Assembly: GCA_002254285.1 (NCBI GenBank)
Contig: NIUZ01000002.1
Location: 1-57,598 of the forward strand
Origin: Bacteroidetes bacterium 4572_112
Lineage (GTDB): Bacteria > Bacteroidota > Bacteroidia > Bacteroidales > UBA1556
Length of the DNA stretch: 57,598 nt
Reading direction: 5' to 3'
Shown here: positions 27,514-36,198 of the stretch, one piece after another
How positions within the stretch are numbered: position 1 is the stretch's first letter
How the letters are laid out: the number at the start of each line of letters is the position of its first letter
Position numbers and translations under genes: made by a program
The notes under the pieces: model-generated
Databases searched by the model: none
Seen by the model: only the letters and a program-made list of their open reading frames with translations
What the model was told of the DNA's origin: nothing

Positions 27514-28047
27514 TTAATCTCTATCCTTAAAAACATCAGTATTATCTACCACCTGACCGGCGTATTGTTGCACTTCTTCGCTCATATATCTTAGCTCTAG
27601 GCCAACCTCTTTGAACATAGCCTCAGATTCTTCACCAGAGTGATATTTCTTTTCGCAAACAACTCGCTCTATTCCGCAATTGATAATAAGCATAGCACAA
27701 GTTCGGCATGGAGTCATTCGGCAATAAAGAGTTGCTCCATCAAGAGCAATACCACGGCGAGCAGCCTGTGTTATAGCGTTTTGCTCAGCATGTACTGTTC
27801 TAACACAATGCTGGGTAATATGGCCGTCTTCGTGAACCATTTTTTTGAAAAGGTGCCCCACATCATCGCAATGTGCAAGTCCTTTTGGCGAGCCTACATA
27901 ACCTGTTACTAATATTTGCTTTTCTTTGGTAATAACACAGCCACTTCGCCCTCTATCGCAAGTAGCACGGTGGGCAACGGTGTCAGCCAACTCTATAAAA
28001 TACTCGTCCCATGATGGGCGAATGTGTTTTTTATCTTCTTCAGTCAT
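27514..28047 (-). CDS. deoxycytidylate (dCMP) deaminase family protein
   Basis: 177 residues of the zinc-dependent cytidine/dCMP deaminase superfamily; the family makes dUMP from dCMP for thymidylate synthesis. The catalytic HAEQNAI (His ligand and Glu) and PCRTCAM (two Cys ligands) motifs are present, as are the extra conserved DRGRSGCVIT and the HCVRT insertion typical of dCMP deaminase/ComEB. It begins 7 bases after the broken kinase-like gene and is the last gene of a three-gene operon with LOG. Confidence 0.9.
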   Translation of the reverse strand: MTEEDKKHIRPSWDEYFIELADTVAHRATCDRGRSGCVITKEKQILVTGYVGSPKGLAHCDDVGHLFKKMVHEDGHITQHCVRTVHAEQNAITQAARRGIALDGATLYCRMTPCRTCAMLIINCGIERVVCEKKYHSGEESEAMFKEVGLELRYMSEEVQQYAGQVVDNTDVFKDRD

Positions 28048-28054
28048 AATAATG

Positions 28055-28506
28055 CTATTTGCTAATATTATTAATTACTTCTCTTATTTTGCTATTCAAT
28101 TCTTTCAAATCACCATTATTATTAAACACAAAATCAGCCATTGAAATACATTTTGCCAAATTCTGCTTATTGGGATCATCGGTATTCATTTCGCGCTCTT
28201 CGTTGGCTACAAATGTTTTATAATCAACATTATCGGTGCTAGATTTTCGTATCTGAATTCTATCGAAACGAACCCTACTATCGGCATCCACCGCAAATAA
28301 GTAAAAAATGATGGCGAATTATTAGCTCTCAATTCATTGGCAACCATAGTCATACTATCGCGATTTACCTCCATGCCTCTATCACGAATTACCTCTATAA
28401 GATAGTCGCGCACAGAGTAATGTGCATAGCTATATTCGTCTTTTAGTAAATCCACAATAGTGCCTTTTCCAGCGCCCAAAGTGCCTGTTATTCCTATTAC
28501 GTTCAT
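28055..28506 (-). pseudogene. dephospho-CoA-kinase/NMP-kinase-like P-loop protein with internal deletion
   Basis: The N-terminal frame (from ATG 28506) shows MNVIGITGTLGAGKGTIVDL (P-loop) and ANELRANNSPSFF; the C-terminal frame (to 28055) shows LFAVDADSRVRFDRIQIR, NEEREMNTDDPNKQNL and CISMADFVFNNNGDL, all from one family of P-loop kinases. In intact relatives ~35 residues (a Leu-rich helix and the IESIRTP-type strand) separate SPSF from the YLFAVDAD strand; here they adjoin at about 28300-28312 and are out of frame. So ~100 bases seem deleted with loss of frame. The two frames overlap over 28207-28291. Confidence 0.7.
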
Positions 28507-28510
28507 TATA

Positions 28511-29113
28511 TTAGTATGTGTTTTTATCTTTTAAATCTTTTATCCATTTCGAGTCTACTTTCTGAGCTTCAAAATCGTTAATTGCCTTTAGTAAAGCCTC
28601 TGGTTCCGACTCAAAAATTACATTATTTCGGTGTTCAGCTTTCATGAATTTTTCAGCAAGGATATTATCAAAGAGCGTAATTACAGGATCATAAAACCCT
28701 TCTACATTAAGAAAAGCTACAGGTTTATTCGAAAATCCCAACTGAAAATATGTAAGAACTTCCATCACCTCGTCCAAGGTACCAAAACCGCCAGGCATTG
28801 CTATAAAAGCATCCGAAAGTTTATTGATGAGGTTTTTTCTATCGCTCATATTATCTGTAACATGCATTTTTGTAAGCGATGAATGACCAACTTCCTTATT
28901 CAATAGGTCGGTGGGAATTACCCCAATGGCATTACCACCTTTGGCAAGTACAGCATCCGCAATTACGCCCATTAGACCCACGTCGCCACCACCATAAATT
29001 AAATCCATTTTCTGTGCTACCATTAGTTCGCCAAGCTCCTTTGCCTTCTGCGAATATATCTCCTTAGCTCCTATACTTGAGCCACAAAAGACTCCAATAC
29101 TCTTTATTTGCAT
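28511..29113 (-). CDS. LOG family protein (TIGR00730, cytokinin riboside 5'-monophosphate phosphoribohydrolase-like)
   Basis: 200 residues with the Rossmann-like lysine-decarboxylase-like (LOG) fold: FCGSSIGAKEIY at the N-terminus, LIYGGGDVGLMGVIADAVL, and the signature PGGFGTLDEVMEVLTYFQLG. LOG enzymes hydrolyse nucleoside 5'-monophosphates to base plus ribose phosphate; in bacteria outside plants' microbiota the natural substrate is usually unknown. First gene of the LOG-kinase-dCMP deaminase operon (4- and 7-base gaps), which suggests a nucleotide salvage setting. Confidence 0.9.
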   Translation of the reverse strand: MQIKSIGVFCGSSIGAKEIYSQKAKELGELMVAQKMDLIYGGGDVGLMGVIADAVLAKGGNAIGVIPTDLLNKEVGHSSLTKMHVTDNMSDRKNLINKLSDAFIAMPGGFGTLDEVMEVLTYFQLGFSNKPVAFLNVEGFYDPVITLFDNILAEKFMKAEHRNNVIFESEPEALLKAINDFEAQKVDSKWIKDLKDKNTY

Positions 29114-29160
29114 ACTCTTTATTTATTGTAAAATTCGAAAAAGCTAAGATAGGGGAAATG

Positions 29161-29208
29161 TTAATTGGTAAAGTGATAAATTGTTAAATTGCTAAATTAT
29201 TAAAGGCT
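29161..29208 (+). repeat. TAAATTGn octamer array (6 units)
   Basis: Units start at 29161 (TTAATTGG), 29169 (TAAAGTGA), 29177 (TAAATTGT), 29185 (TAAATTGC), 29193 (TAAATTAT) and 29201 (TAAAGGCT): an exact 8-base period with drifted copies. It lies directly upstream of the LOG operon. Confidence 0.7.
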
Positions 29209-29281
29209 TGTAGTGAAATGTGTGTAATGGAGTTATCCTTGAACTTTGAATAACAAACAACAAGCCCCGAACAAAAAACAA

Positions 29282-29950
29282 CTAAAGCTCCGCAAGCCCT
29301 GCCATTGTCAGGGCATAAAGTATAAGTATGAATCCTTCTTGATGGGCAAATTCTAGTAACTGAGTTAGCAGTGCTTGGCTGTAATGTGGGTAGCTAGCAT
29401 CAATTCCCCAGGCATGTATAAAGTGATTTCCTGTAAAATAACAATCTTGAAAAATAGGGTTAATGGTTTTGTCGGTGGTGCCTCGCAATATCCTGAACCT
29501 TTGAAACATGGCCGTATTTAATTCCTCATTAGTACTACCATTTGGGAATGCAAAAGTTTTCACTCTTTTGAATTTTTGGTTCATTAAAAAAGTTAATGAG
29601 TCAACCTCATTTTTCAAATAGCTATCTAAGCCATGGGCATTTACATATTCTAATGCATTCTGATGATTCAACCCATGTCCAGCAATCTCATGCCCTTGCG
29701 ATTCCAGATATTGTAAGCCTTGTATTTCCTCTTCAGTACGTTTGTTGAATAGCGTTAGGTTAAATGTCGCTTTCCAATTATACTTATGAAGTACAGTATC
29801 AGCCATCAGCCATTTATCCACATAATGATCGTCGAAAGTTATAACCACAGCGCCATTTTTATAAACGAGATTATCCTCTCTCTTATCCTTTTTGCAAGAT
29901 AGGGAAGTGATGATTGAGATTATTAAAACTAAAAATAATAGCTTCTTCAT
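29282..29950 (-). CDS. polysaccharide deacetylase (NodB) family lipoprotein, possibly C-terminally truncated
   Basis: 222 residues. Lipoprotein signal (MKKLLFLVLIISIITSLSC) then a NodB homology domain: TFDDHYVDKW (catalytic/metal Asp pair), GHEIAGHGLNHQNAL (His ligands) and FAFPNGSTNEEL. Family members remove N-acetyl groups from chitin-, peptidoglycan- or other polysaccharides. The final barrel strand normally reads LLY(G/A)H and is followed by ~40 residues; here the protein ends LILYALTMAGLAEL. The last codons coincide with a GCCCTG...CAGGGC hairpin (29295-29313), suggesting an inserted repeat has replaced the C-terminus. Confidence 0.75.
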   Translation of the reverse strand: MKKLLFLVLIISIITSLSCKKDKREDNLVYKNGAVVITFDDHYVDKWLMADTVLHKYNWKATFNLTLFNKRTEEEIQGLQYLESQGHEIAGHGLNHQNALEYVNAHGLDSYLKNEVDSLTFLMNQKFKRVKTFAFPNGSTNEELNTAMFQRFRILRGTTDKTINPIFQDCYFTGNHFIHAWGIDASYPHYSQALLTQLLEFAHQEGFILILYALTMAGLAEL

Positions 29951-29958
29951 GGTGATTA

Positions 29959-29966
29959 CAAAATTA
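29959..29966 (-). promoter_or_regulatory. -7 element TAATTTTG of the deacetylase gene
   Basis: Exact TAnnTTTG match on the minus strand, 8 bases before the ATG at 29950; a very short leader. Confidence 0.5.
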
Positions 29967-30056
29967 GATATAATAGTTTAAATATTTATATCAGAGTTTT
30001 ACTTTGCATAATTCACAATTTATACTTTATTATCTATTATCATTAATGTTTTTATT

Positions 30057-30064
30057 TACTTTTG
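30057..30064 (+). promoter_or_regulatory. -7 element TACTTTTG upstream of the VOC gene
   Basis: Exact TAnnTTTG match 70 bases before the ATG at 30135. Confidence 0.45.
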
Positions 30065-30134
30065 CGAAAACAGTATAATATACTACTAAATCCAGACATG
30101 ACTCACCGAAAGGCTGTCAATAAAACATATAATT

Positions 30135-31193
30135 ATGAGCGATAAAATAATATACGGAATACAACAAATAGGAGTAGGAGTAGAGAATGTGCATCAAGCT
30201 TGGGCTTGGTATCGCAAGCATTTTGGTATGGATATAAAAGCTTTTGAAGAAGCAGCCGTTGCTGAATTAATGAAGCATTATACTGAAAATGAGCCTCGTC
30301 CACGTCATGCTGTATTGGCAATAAATCTACAATCGGGTGGAGGTTTTGAGATATGGCAACATACTGGCAAAACTCCTGCTAAGCCTCAATTTGAGATTCA
30401 GCTTGGTGACCTAGGAATATTTATTGGCAAGCAAAAAACTGCCGATGTAGAGGCTGCTTATAATACTATGAAAGCTCAAAATCTTGATTTATTGAGTGAG
30501 TTAGTGATTGACCCTGCGGGCAAAAAGCATTTCTTTTTAAAAGATCCTTTTGGCAACATCTTTCAAGTAGTGGAAAATGATTATGTTTTTGATAAAACAA
30601 ATTCGGCTACAGGTGGAGTATTGGGTGCTATTATTGGCGTAAGTGATATTGATAAAGCTTTAAAATTATACTCTGATGCTCTTGGCTATTCAGAGATTGT
30701 ATATGACAAAACTGATGTTTTCAAGGATTTTGCTAATCTACCTGGCGGAGCACAAAAGGCACGACGTATTTTATTACGCCCTGCAGTAAAAGCTACCGGT
30801 GGTTTTGCTCCACTGTTGGGTCCTTCGGAGTTGGAATTAATACAAGTAATTGACGCTCCAGTGCGCCATATTTACGAGAATAGAATTTGGGGCGATCCAG
30901 GATTTATCCACCTTTGCTTTGATGTGCATAATATGGCAAAAGTACAGAGCGATTGCTCCGAAAATGGCTTTGAGTTTACAGTAGATTCTAAAGATTCATT
31001 CGATATGGGAGCAGCAGCAGGTCATTTTGCTTATGTTTCTGATCCCGATGGAACGCCTATAGAATTTGTGGAAACGTTCAAACTACCTATTATTAAAGCT
31101 CTAGGAATTGGAGTAAATCTTGAAAAAAGAGATCCTAATAAGCCCCTTTCAAAGTGGTTGCTTAAGGCAATGCGAGTGAATAGGGTTAAGTAG
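30135..31193 (+). CDS. VOC superfamily protein (4-hydroxyphenylpyruvate dioxygenase-like, two domains)
   Basis: 352 residues with two vicinal-oxygen-chelate modules (about 5-150 and 160-320), each with the beta-alpha-beta-beta-beta pattern and a DPFGNIFQVVE or DPDGTPIEFVE closing strand that supplies the metal-binding Glu. Domain order and length resemble 4-hydroxyphenylpyruvate dioxygenase/glyoxalase-like proteins, but the C-terminal helix and motifs of true HPPD are not clear. Putative metal ligands include H in GDPGFIHLCFDV and E in IEFVETF. It is an isolated gene; the substrate is unknown. Confidence 0.8.
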   Translation: MSDKIIYGIQQIGVGVENVHQAWAWYRKHFGMDIKAFEEAAVAELMKHYTENEPRPRHAVLAINLQSGGGFEIWQHTGKTPAKPQFEIQLGDLGIFIGKQKTADVEAAYNTMKAQNLDLLSELVIDPAGKKHFFLKDPFGNIFQVVENDYVFDKTNSATGGVLGAIIGVSDIDKALKLYSDALGYSEIVYDKTDVFKDFANLPGGAQKARRILLRPAVKATGGFAPLLGPSELELIQVIDAPVRHIYENRIWGDPGFIHLCFDVHNMAKVQSDCSENGFEFTVDSKDSFDMGAAAGHFAYVSDPDGTPIEFVETFKLPIIKALGIGVNLEKRDPNKPLSKWLLKAMRVNRVK

Positions 31194-31388
31194 GGGTTTA
31201 ATGTTCCAGGTTCCTTGTTTGTTGTTAACCTTCAAGCTTAATCTTTTAGTGGAAGAGGTTTATAGGGTTGAAAAAAATTATTTGATAGAAATATTCAAAG
31301 ATTAGTAAATATTGAATCAAAATATTAATTTAGTTTATTCTTATATTTTATACTTGAAATCTAAAATCGTTAATCTTCACTCTTAAAT

Positions 31389-31444
31389 CCTTTTTTCTTC
31401 CTCCCGTTTCCTATCGGGATACTCTTTCCTAGTCCTCTATCCTT
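31389..31444 (+). repeat. CCT-word array with CCCG..CGGG hairpin
   Basis: CCT recurs at 31389, 31400, 31428, 31434 and 31441 in TCCTCTATCC-type words, around CCCGtttcctatCGGG. Same vocabulary as at 39611-39640 and 56607-56656. The rest of the gap 31194-31388 shows nothing recognisable. Confidence 0.5.
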
Positions 31445-33263
31445 ACTTCTCCATCTCCCTATATCGTTTTCGAGCTTCGACAGTAAAAAGACTTCCAGGG
31501 TAATCAAGAAGTATTTTTTGATATATTTCTTTGGCTTTAGCTTTATTATTTAGGCTAAAATCATTGAGGCGGGCTCGTTCTATCAATGAGTTGTCGGCTA
31601 GTGGTCCAAAGGGATTATAATCTGCAGTTAGTTCAAAAAGGGAGTCGGCAATTAAGAATTTCTTCTCGTCCATAGCAATCATTGCTTTCTTAAAATACAC
31701 ATCATCGGTAATTGGGTGATGAGGGAAAATATTAAGAATAGTATCGAGTTTCATATTTGCCAAATCGTATTTTTTCTGATACTGAAGTAGGTCTGCCTGG
31801 GCGTACATACTCAAAGCATCATAGCTGCTATCGGCGCTAATATTCTCTTGAATAAGGAGGTATAACTCCATGGAGTTATTAGCAATAAGCTTTGAAGTAG
31901 CGCCGCGCAGAACATCTAACTGCGATTTTGCCCATTCCATTTCGCCAACATAATAATAAAATTGTGCTGCCTTAAATTTTGCAAGATAGCCTGTTGGCTC
32001 GTTCTTATTCTCCTTTTCCACTTGCTTATATAATAGGCTTGCCGACCATTTTTCGCCAGAGAAAAGTTTAATATCTCCGAGTTGTAATTTAGCTTCTGCC
32101 TTATGTTTTTTCGATATATTGGGGATATTCTGTAGCTCAGAAAGTAATTCCTTTGCCGATTCCAAATCGCTGAGATAAAAGGCTTGCAGTTTTGCCAAGT
32201 TCATTATCATTTGGCTGGTACCAGCATTTTTACCAAATACTCGCAACTGCATTTTGTAATCACCCTCTAAGCTCAATATTTCCTCTTGAGTATAGTTTTC
32301 GTCTTCAATTATTTTATTGAATTTGGCATCGAGAATTCGCATTTCGGCATTCATATAAAAAATGGATTCGGGGCCAATATCAATAATGAAATTATAGGCA
32401 TCCACAGCCAATGCCCACTCCTTATTTGACATAAGAATATTAGCTAAATTAAATACTCGTTCACCATTCTCACGAAACTGCACATCAAGGGCTTTGGCCT
32501 GAATAAGTGCAAGCTCAAAGTCTTTTTTCTGAACCGAATACCAATATAAAAGCTCGGAATAAATGGTTTCGTTTTTATATTTTTGAGTACGGCGCAAAAG
32601 CTCTGTTCTTAATGCTTCTGAAGATTTATCCTTAGCTGGATCGGTAATAATAAGTTGCAACCGACTTTTTACCACGTCAATATACTTATCATAAGAAACT
32701 GCTAGATCAAGGTATTCTTTAACCATATTCTCATCGTTACCAATTTTATAATATAGCAAAGCAAGTTCCATATTAAGGGGTGGTTCAATTCTCTTTTTCT
32801 TCCCTTTAATAAGAGTTTTTACGGCAAAAGCATTGAGGTTTCTAGCAGCAAAAGCTTCCGAAAGTTCAACATACTGCCGGCGATTATCATCAGCACTTTT
32901 TATTATTTTATTGTAATTTTTTTCTGCTTTTGAAGTATTCCCACTGCGCTGCAGTATGTATGCCTCTTCAACTTTATACTTTATATTCTTAGGGTTTTGC
33001 CGGGCTACTTTAGCAACGAATTTTTTGGCTCTTTTATAATCTTGGAGCTCAAAAAGGCAGTTTAAATAATAGTCGTAATAAAAAGGTGTTGGCTTGGCAT
33101 CATAAATATTTTGATATAAATCCGCAGCCTTATCATATTCTTTATTCTGATAAAATTGAAGCGCCAATTGCTCATCAACCTCTGTTTGAGCAAAAGCTGA
33201 GCCTGCGAACAATATAAATATTGACGCAAATAATAAACTAATATGTGATTTATAAAAGCTCAT
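31443..33263 (-). CDS. tetratricopeptide repeat protein, exported
   Basis: 606 residues with a cleavable signal peptide (ISLLFASIFILFAGSAFAQ) and TPR-like helical pairs along the length (LALQFYQNKEYDKAADLYQN; AEKNYNKIIKSADDN; ANMKLDTILNIFPHHP; the C-terminal AKEIYQKILLDYPGSLF). The C-terminal units resemble the YbgF/CpoB-type TPR seen in envelope proteins. It starts 3 bases after the MFS stop codon, so it is translated from the same message; that pairing is not one whose joint function I know. Confidence 0.82.
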   Translation of the reverse strand: MSFYKSHISLLFASIFILFAGSAFAQTEVDEQLALQFYQNKEYDKAADLYQNIYDAKPTPFYYDYYLNCLFELQDYKRAKKFVAKVARQNPKNIKYKVEEAYILQRSGNTSKAEKNYNKIIKSADDNRRQYVELSEAFAARNLNAFAVKTLIKGKKKRIEPPLNMELALLYYKIGNDENMVKEYLDLAVSYDKYIDVVKSRLQLIITDPAKDKSSEALRTELLRRTQKYKNETIYSELLYWYSVQKKDFELALIQAKALDVQFRENGERVFNLANILMSNKEWALAVDAYNFIIDIGPESIFYMNAEMRILDAKFNKIIEDENYTQEEILSLEGDYKMQLRVFGKNAGTSQMIMNLAKLQAFYLSDLESAKELLSELQNIPNISKKHKAEAKLQLGDIKLFSGEKWSASLLYKQVEKENKNEPTGYLAKFKAAQFYYYVGEMEWAKSQLDVLRGATSKLIANNSMELYLLIQENISADSSYDALSMYAQADLLQYQKKYDLANMKLDTILNIFPHHPITDDVYFKKAMIAMDEKKFLIADSLFELTADYNPFGPLADNSLIERARLNDFSLNNKAKAKEIYQKILLDYPGSLFTVEARKRYREMEK

Positions 33264-33265
33264 TA

Positions 33266-34690
33266 CTATTTCTGTAATGATTTTTGAAGATGCCTATCGT
33301 AAAAGAAAAGGCTAATAATTGCCAGGCCACCAATTGCAGCAATTACCATCCAAAAGTTAGAAGGGTGATATTGTTGCCATAGCAGATTTGTAAATTCCAA
33401 AGGGGTAATATTTTGCTGTTCTGCCAATGACAAAAACATTTGATTATTGGTAAGTTTATCGTCTACAATAAGGTTATTTGCGGCGGCAAAATCTTCGGCA
33501 AATTTATATTTATCAGAATATTTTTCGTAAACCACTCCCGAAACTATTCCTGCAAGAATATTTCCGAGGAACATTGGCACATAGGCAAAACCCATATAAA
33601 GAGCTTTTTTGTCTTTGGGTGCAATACGACCAATATACTCAGTAATTTTAGGACTTGCGGACATTTCGCCAATGGCGAAAATAAATATTGCCACTATAAC
33701 AAACACCGCAGATTGCGAAATTAGCGTAAGACTCATTCCTATGGTAGCGATAATAATTCCTGTAATCATGGCATTTAGTGGGCGCAATTTCATCACCAAA
33801 TAAGATATTATCAGCTGAAATGCTATGATAAAGAAAGCTCCAGAGTTTGTTATAAACTCGGGCTGAATTTGTCCATTATGCCCATAATTTTCTGCAATAA
33901 TAGGAAAATGCTCAGCATAAAAAGCGTATAAATGCGAGCTATCGACCCACATTTCCACAAAAACAGGAAGAGTGAAAAATAGTTGATTATACATAGTCCA
34001 AAAGCCTGCAATTATAAGCAAAAACACCATAAATTGCAGATTAGAGCCTACGGTAATAATGTTTTGATAAATGGTTTTAAGACTTTCGCCAAGGGGTTTT
34101 GAATCGTGCTTTCTATCGGGTTCGATATAAAATAACAAAAGAATAAAATTCACTGATATCATTGCTGCCACAATATAGAAAAGGTTGTCTTGAAAAGGCA
34201 TGGTGATAAGTGGGCCAATAAAAGCACCCATATTTACCATCATATAAAAAATTCCAAAACCCATGGAAGAGTTTTCATCGTTGGTGGTTTTGGCGATGGT
34301 GGCAGAAATTACTGGCTTAAACAAAGCCGCACCAATAGCGAGGTAGATATAGACCATAAAAACTCCCGTAAACGTATCGAAAAGCGGAAAGGCCAAAAAG
34401 GCTGATATATATACTACAAAAGCTAATGTAAGAATTTTTTTATAGCCATATCTATCGGCAATAGCACCAGTAATAATTGGTAGGAAGTATAGAATTCCTG
34501 TACCAATTCCCATTATCATACCTTTCTGCGACTGAGTAAATTCCAGTCCTCCAAGGTCGGTAGATTTGGTAAGATAATTTGCAAAAAGAAAAAAGAAACC
34601 ATACCAAGCCATTCTCTCAAAAAGCTCAATGGTGTTTGCTATCCAAAAAGTGGATTTATATTGCTTAAGTATTCCTACAAAACTAGCCAT
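33266..34690 (-). CDS. MFS transporter, POT/peptide-like
   Basis: About 474 residues and 12-14 predicted membrane helices. The opening STFWIANTIELFERMAWYGFF contains the ExxERxxYxG-like signature of proton-dependent oligopeptide (POT/PTR) carriers, and GAIADRYGYKKIL is the MFS loop 2-3 motif. A periplasmic insertion between the middle helices (VDSSHLYAFYAEHFPIIAE) and another near the C-terminus (NNLIVDDKLTNNQMF) are typical of the Bacteroidota branch. Likely a di/tripeptide or related solute symporter. ATG 34690 is preferred over the TTG at 34711. Confidence 0.85.
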   Translation of the reverse strand: MASFVGILKQYKSTFWIANTIELFERMAWYGFFFLFANYLTKSTDLGGLEFTQSQKGMIMGIGTGILYFLPIITGAIADRYGYKKILTLAFVVYISAFLAFPLFDTFTGVFMVYIYLAIGAALFKPVISATIAKTTNDENSSMGFGIFYMMVNMGAFIGPLITMPFQDNLFYIVAAMISVNFILLLFYIEPDRKHDSKPLGESLKTIYQNIITVGSNLQFMVFLLIIAGFWTMYNQLFFTLPVFVEMWVDSSHLYAFYAEHFPIIAENYGHNGQIQPEFITNSGAFFIIAFQLIISYLVMKLRPLNAMITGIIIATIGMSLTLISQSAVFVIVAIFIFAIGEMSASPKITEYIGRIAPKDKKALYMGFAYVPMFLGNILAGIVSGVVYEKYSDKYKFAEDFAAANNLIVDDKLTNNQMFLSLAEQQNITPLEFTNLLWQQYHPSNFWMVIAAIGGLAIISLFFYDRHLQKSLQK

Positions 34691-34759
34691 AGTTATATTT
34701 TCAATAATCAAAATTAAAGCTGCAAAATAAGGAAATATTTGATTGTAAAAACGAAGATT

Positions 34760-34823
34760 AATGGTTCAATGATGTAATTATACAATGGTGTAATCATTTA
34801 ATGGTGCAATGATATAATTGTTT
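34760..34823 (+). repeat. AATGRTnY octamer array, first block (8 units)
   Basis: AAT recurs at 34760, 34768, 34776, 34784, 34792, 34800, 34808 and 34816, exactly every 8 bases. Units such as AATGATGT, AATTATAC, AATGGTGT, AATGGTGC and AATGATAT follow AATGRTnY. Confidence 0.85.
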
Positions 34824-34865
34824 AGGGTTTGAATATTCAAAGTTCAGAAAAACTTAATGCTCCTT

Positions 34866-34921
34866 AATTCCTTAATGTTTCAATTATGTAATGATTTAAT
34901 GGTACAATGATATAATGATTG
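34866..34921 (+). repeat. AATGRTnY octamer array, second block (7 units)
   Basis: AAT at 34866, 34874, 34882, 34890, 34898, 34906 and 34914 (8-base period), with the same consensus as the first block but a phase shift across the 42-base spacer. Confidence 0.85.
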
Positions 34922-34932
34922 TTCAAAGTTGT

Positions 34933-34981
34933 CTTTTCCTTTTTACTTTAGCCTTTACATTTTAGCCATTAGCCTTTTTCT
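34933..34981 (+). repeat. degenerate TTTAGCC heptamer array (7 units)
   Basis: Reading from 34933 in sevens: CTTTTCC, TTTTTAC, TTTAGCC, TTTACAT, TTTAGCC, ATTAGCC, TTTTTCT. It shares its unit with the near-perfect array at 57495-57598 and reaches the HhH gene's stop codon. Confidence 0.75.
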
Positions 34982-35885
34982 ATAGCTCAAAATACCAATA
35001 AAGCTTCAAATATACACTATCATTAATTCCTTCAACATTTTTTAGCTGTTCTATATTTGAGAACTCACCATTATTATCGCGGTATTGCTGAATATTGTAA
35101 GCTATTTTCTTACTTATATAAGGGTGTTTTTTCAATAAATAATAATCATCCTTATTAAGATTTAGATATGGATGAATGGAATCGGTATTTATATAAAAAT
35201 TCGGTGACAATTTTATATGTTTTGCGGAATCTATTAGGTATACCTCCTGCAATTGCTTGATATTATAATAGCCGCCAAGTTTTTTCCGATAGGCAAGTAT
35301 TGCTTTGGCAGTGGAAGGTCCAACACCATTTATTTCCAAAAGGCTATCAAATTGTACAGTGTTTAATTCTAAGTGAAAAACCTTAGGAATATATGTCTTT
35401 GTCCAAACTTTATCTTCCAATTCCACTACCTCTAGCTGTTCAATTTTTACATATGGTATTAGCAAATCGCATTCGCCCTGCGATAAGCAATACATTTTGC
35501 GCAGGTCGTTTGGGCTACTAATAGTACCGCCTTTTCGGATATACTTTCTTATGCTTTTTGCCTGATATTCTTTTAAACCGAGCTTTTGCCATCCTTTTTT
35601 ACTAATGGTATTGGGATTAAAATAGAACAAATTGAAATTGAACTCTTCTTTAGCAGTAATATTCTTTTTTATATTACTATTTGCCAGACTACTACTATCT
35701 GCTAAATATCTGCTATAGGCAATATAATTCTTAAATTCGGTGAAATCAGTATCGCTGCTTATGGCAAATGGCGAATATATATGGTATAATATTAAAGCAA
35801 GAATTATAATAATAAGAACAGAAACCCCTCTACGCTCTTCTTTATCGTAGACGAATAGTTCCTTCCAATTACTATTGCGTTTCAT
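34980..35885 (-). CDS. helix-hairpin-helix (ComEA-like) protein with N-terminal membrane anchor
   Basis: 301 residues: one transmembrane segment (VSVLIIIILALILYHIYSPF, ~20-40) then three HhH units, the clearest being DSLLEINGVGPSTAKAILAY (~190-210) and the C-terminal IAYNIQQYRDNNGEF with LKNVEGINDSVYLKL. ComEA-type HhH domains bind double-stranded DNA without sequence specificity, so an envelope-bound DNA-binding role (uptake or nucleoid contact) is plausible. A -7 box TAACTTTG lies 47 bases upstream inside an element shared with 6337-6365. Confidence 0.82.
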   Translation of the reverse strand: MKRNSNWKELFVYDKEERRGVSVLIIIILALILYHIYSPFAISSDTDFTEFKNYIAYSRYLADSSSLANSNIKKNITAKEEFNFNLFYFNPNTISKKGWQKLGLKEYQAKSIRKYIRKGGTISSPNDLRKMYCLSQGECDLLIPYVKIEQLEVVELEDKVWTKTYIPKVFHLELNTVQFDSLLEINGVGPSTAKAILAYRKKLGGYYNIKQLQEVYLIDSAKHIKLSPNFYINTDSIHPYLNLNKDDYYLLKKHPYISKKIAYNIQQYRDNNGEFSNIEQLKNVEGINDSVYLKLYWYFEL

Positions 35886-35917
35886 TTTTTTTTAATTATT
35901 ATAATAGAAATAGTTAG

Positions 35918-35946
35918 TTAATTAACTGAACCCAAAGTTAATAATA
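35918..35946 (-). promoter_or_regulatory. 29-base element with -7 box TAACTTTG, second copy
   Basis: On the minus strand this copy is identical over 29 bases to 6337-6365 and includes TAACTTTG (35933-35940); just downstream of the identity AGTTAATTAACT makes a 12-base palindrome. It should drive the HhH gene. Confidence 0.55.
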
Positions 35947-36198
35947 ATTTTTAAACGGCGGTGTGTTTTCTATCTTTCATAAAAACAAATACTATATACA
36001 TATTTCAGGAAACTCTCGAGGTGCATGACAAAAAATCAACTTATGTACAATTTTCTGAAAAATAATTTTCTATTTCTAGAATTTTAATAATCTCGTTGTA
36101 TTATTGATTATCAGTATAATAACCAATTTTATTAAGCTTATTTTTAGTAAATTATGAGCTTTTTTCAATGATTTATTAATCCTTTACTTGTATTAACA
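35947..36198. other. AT-rich gap with no recognised gene
   Basis: Between the HhH promoter element and the DMT exporter gene I see no coding frame, terminator-like stem or repeat; the sequence is AT-rich and its TTTCAGGAAACTCTCGAGG stretch is the only GC-containing part. Confidence 0.4.
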
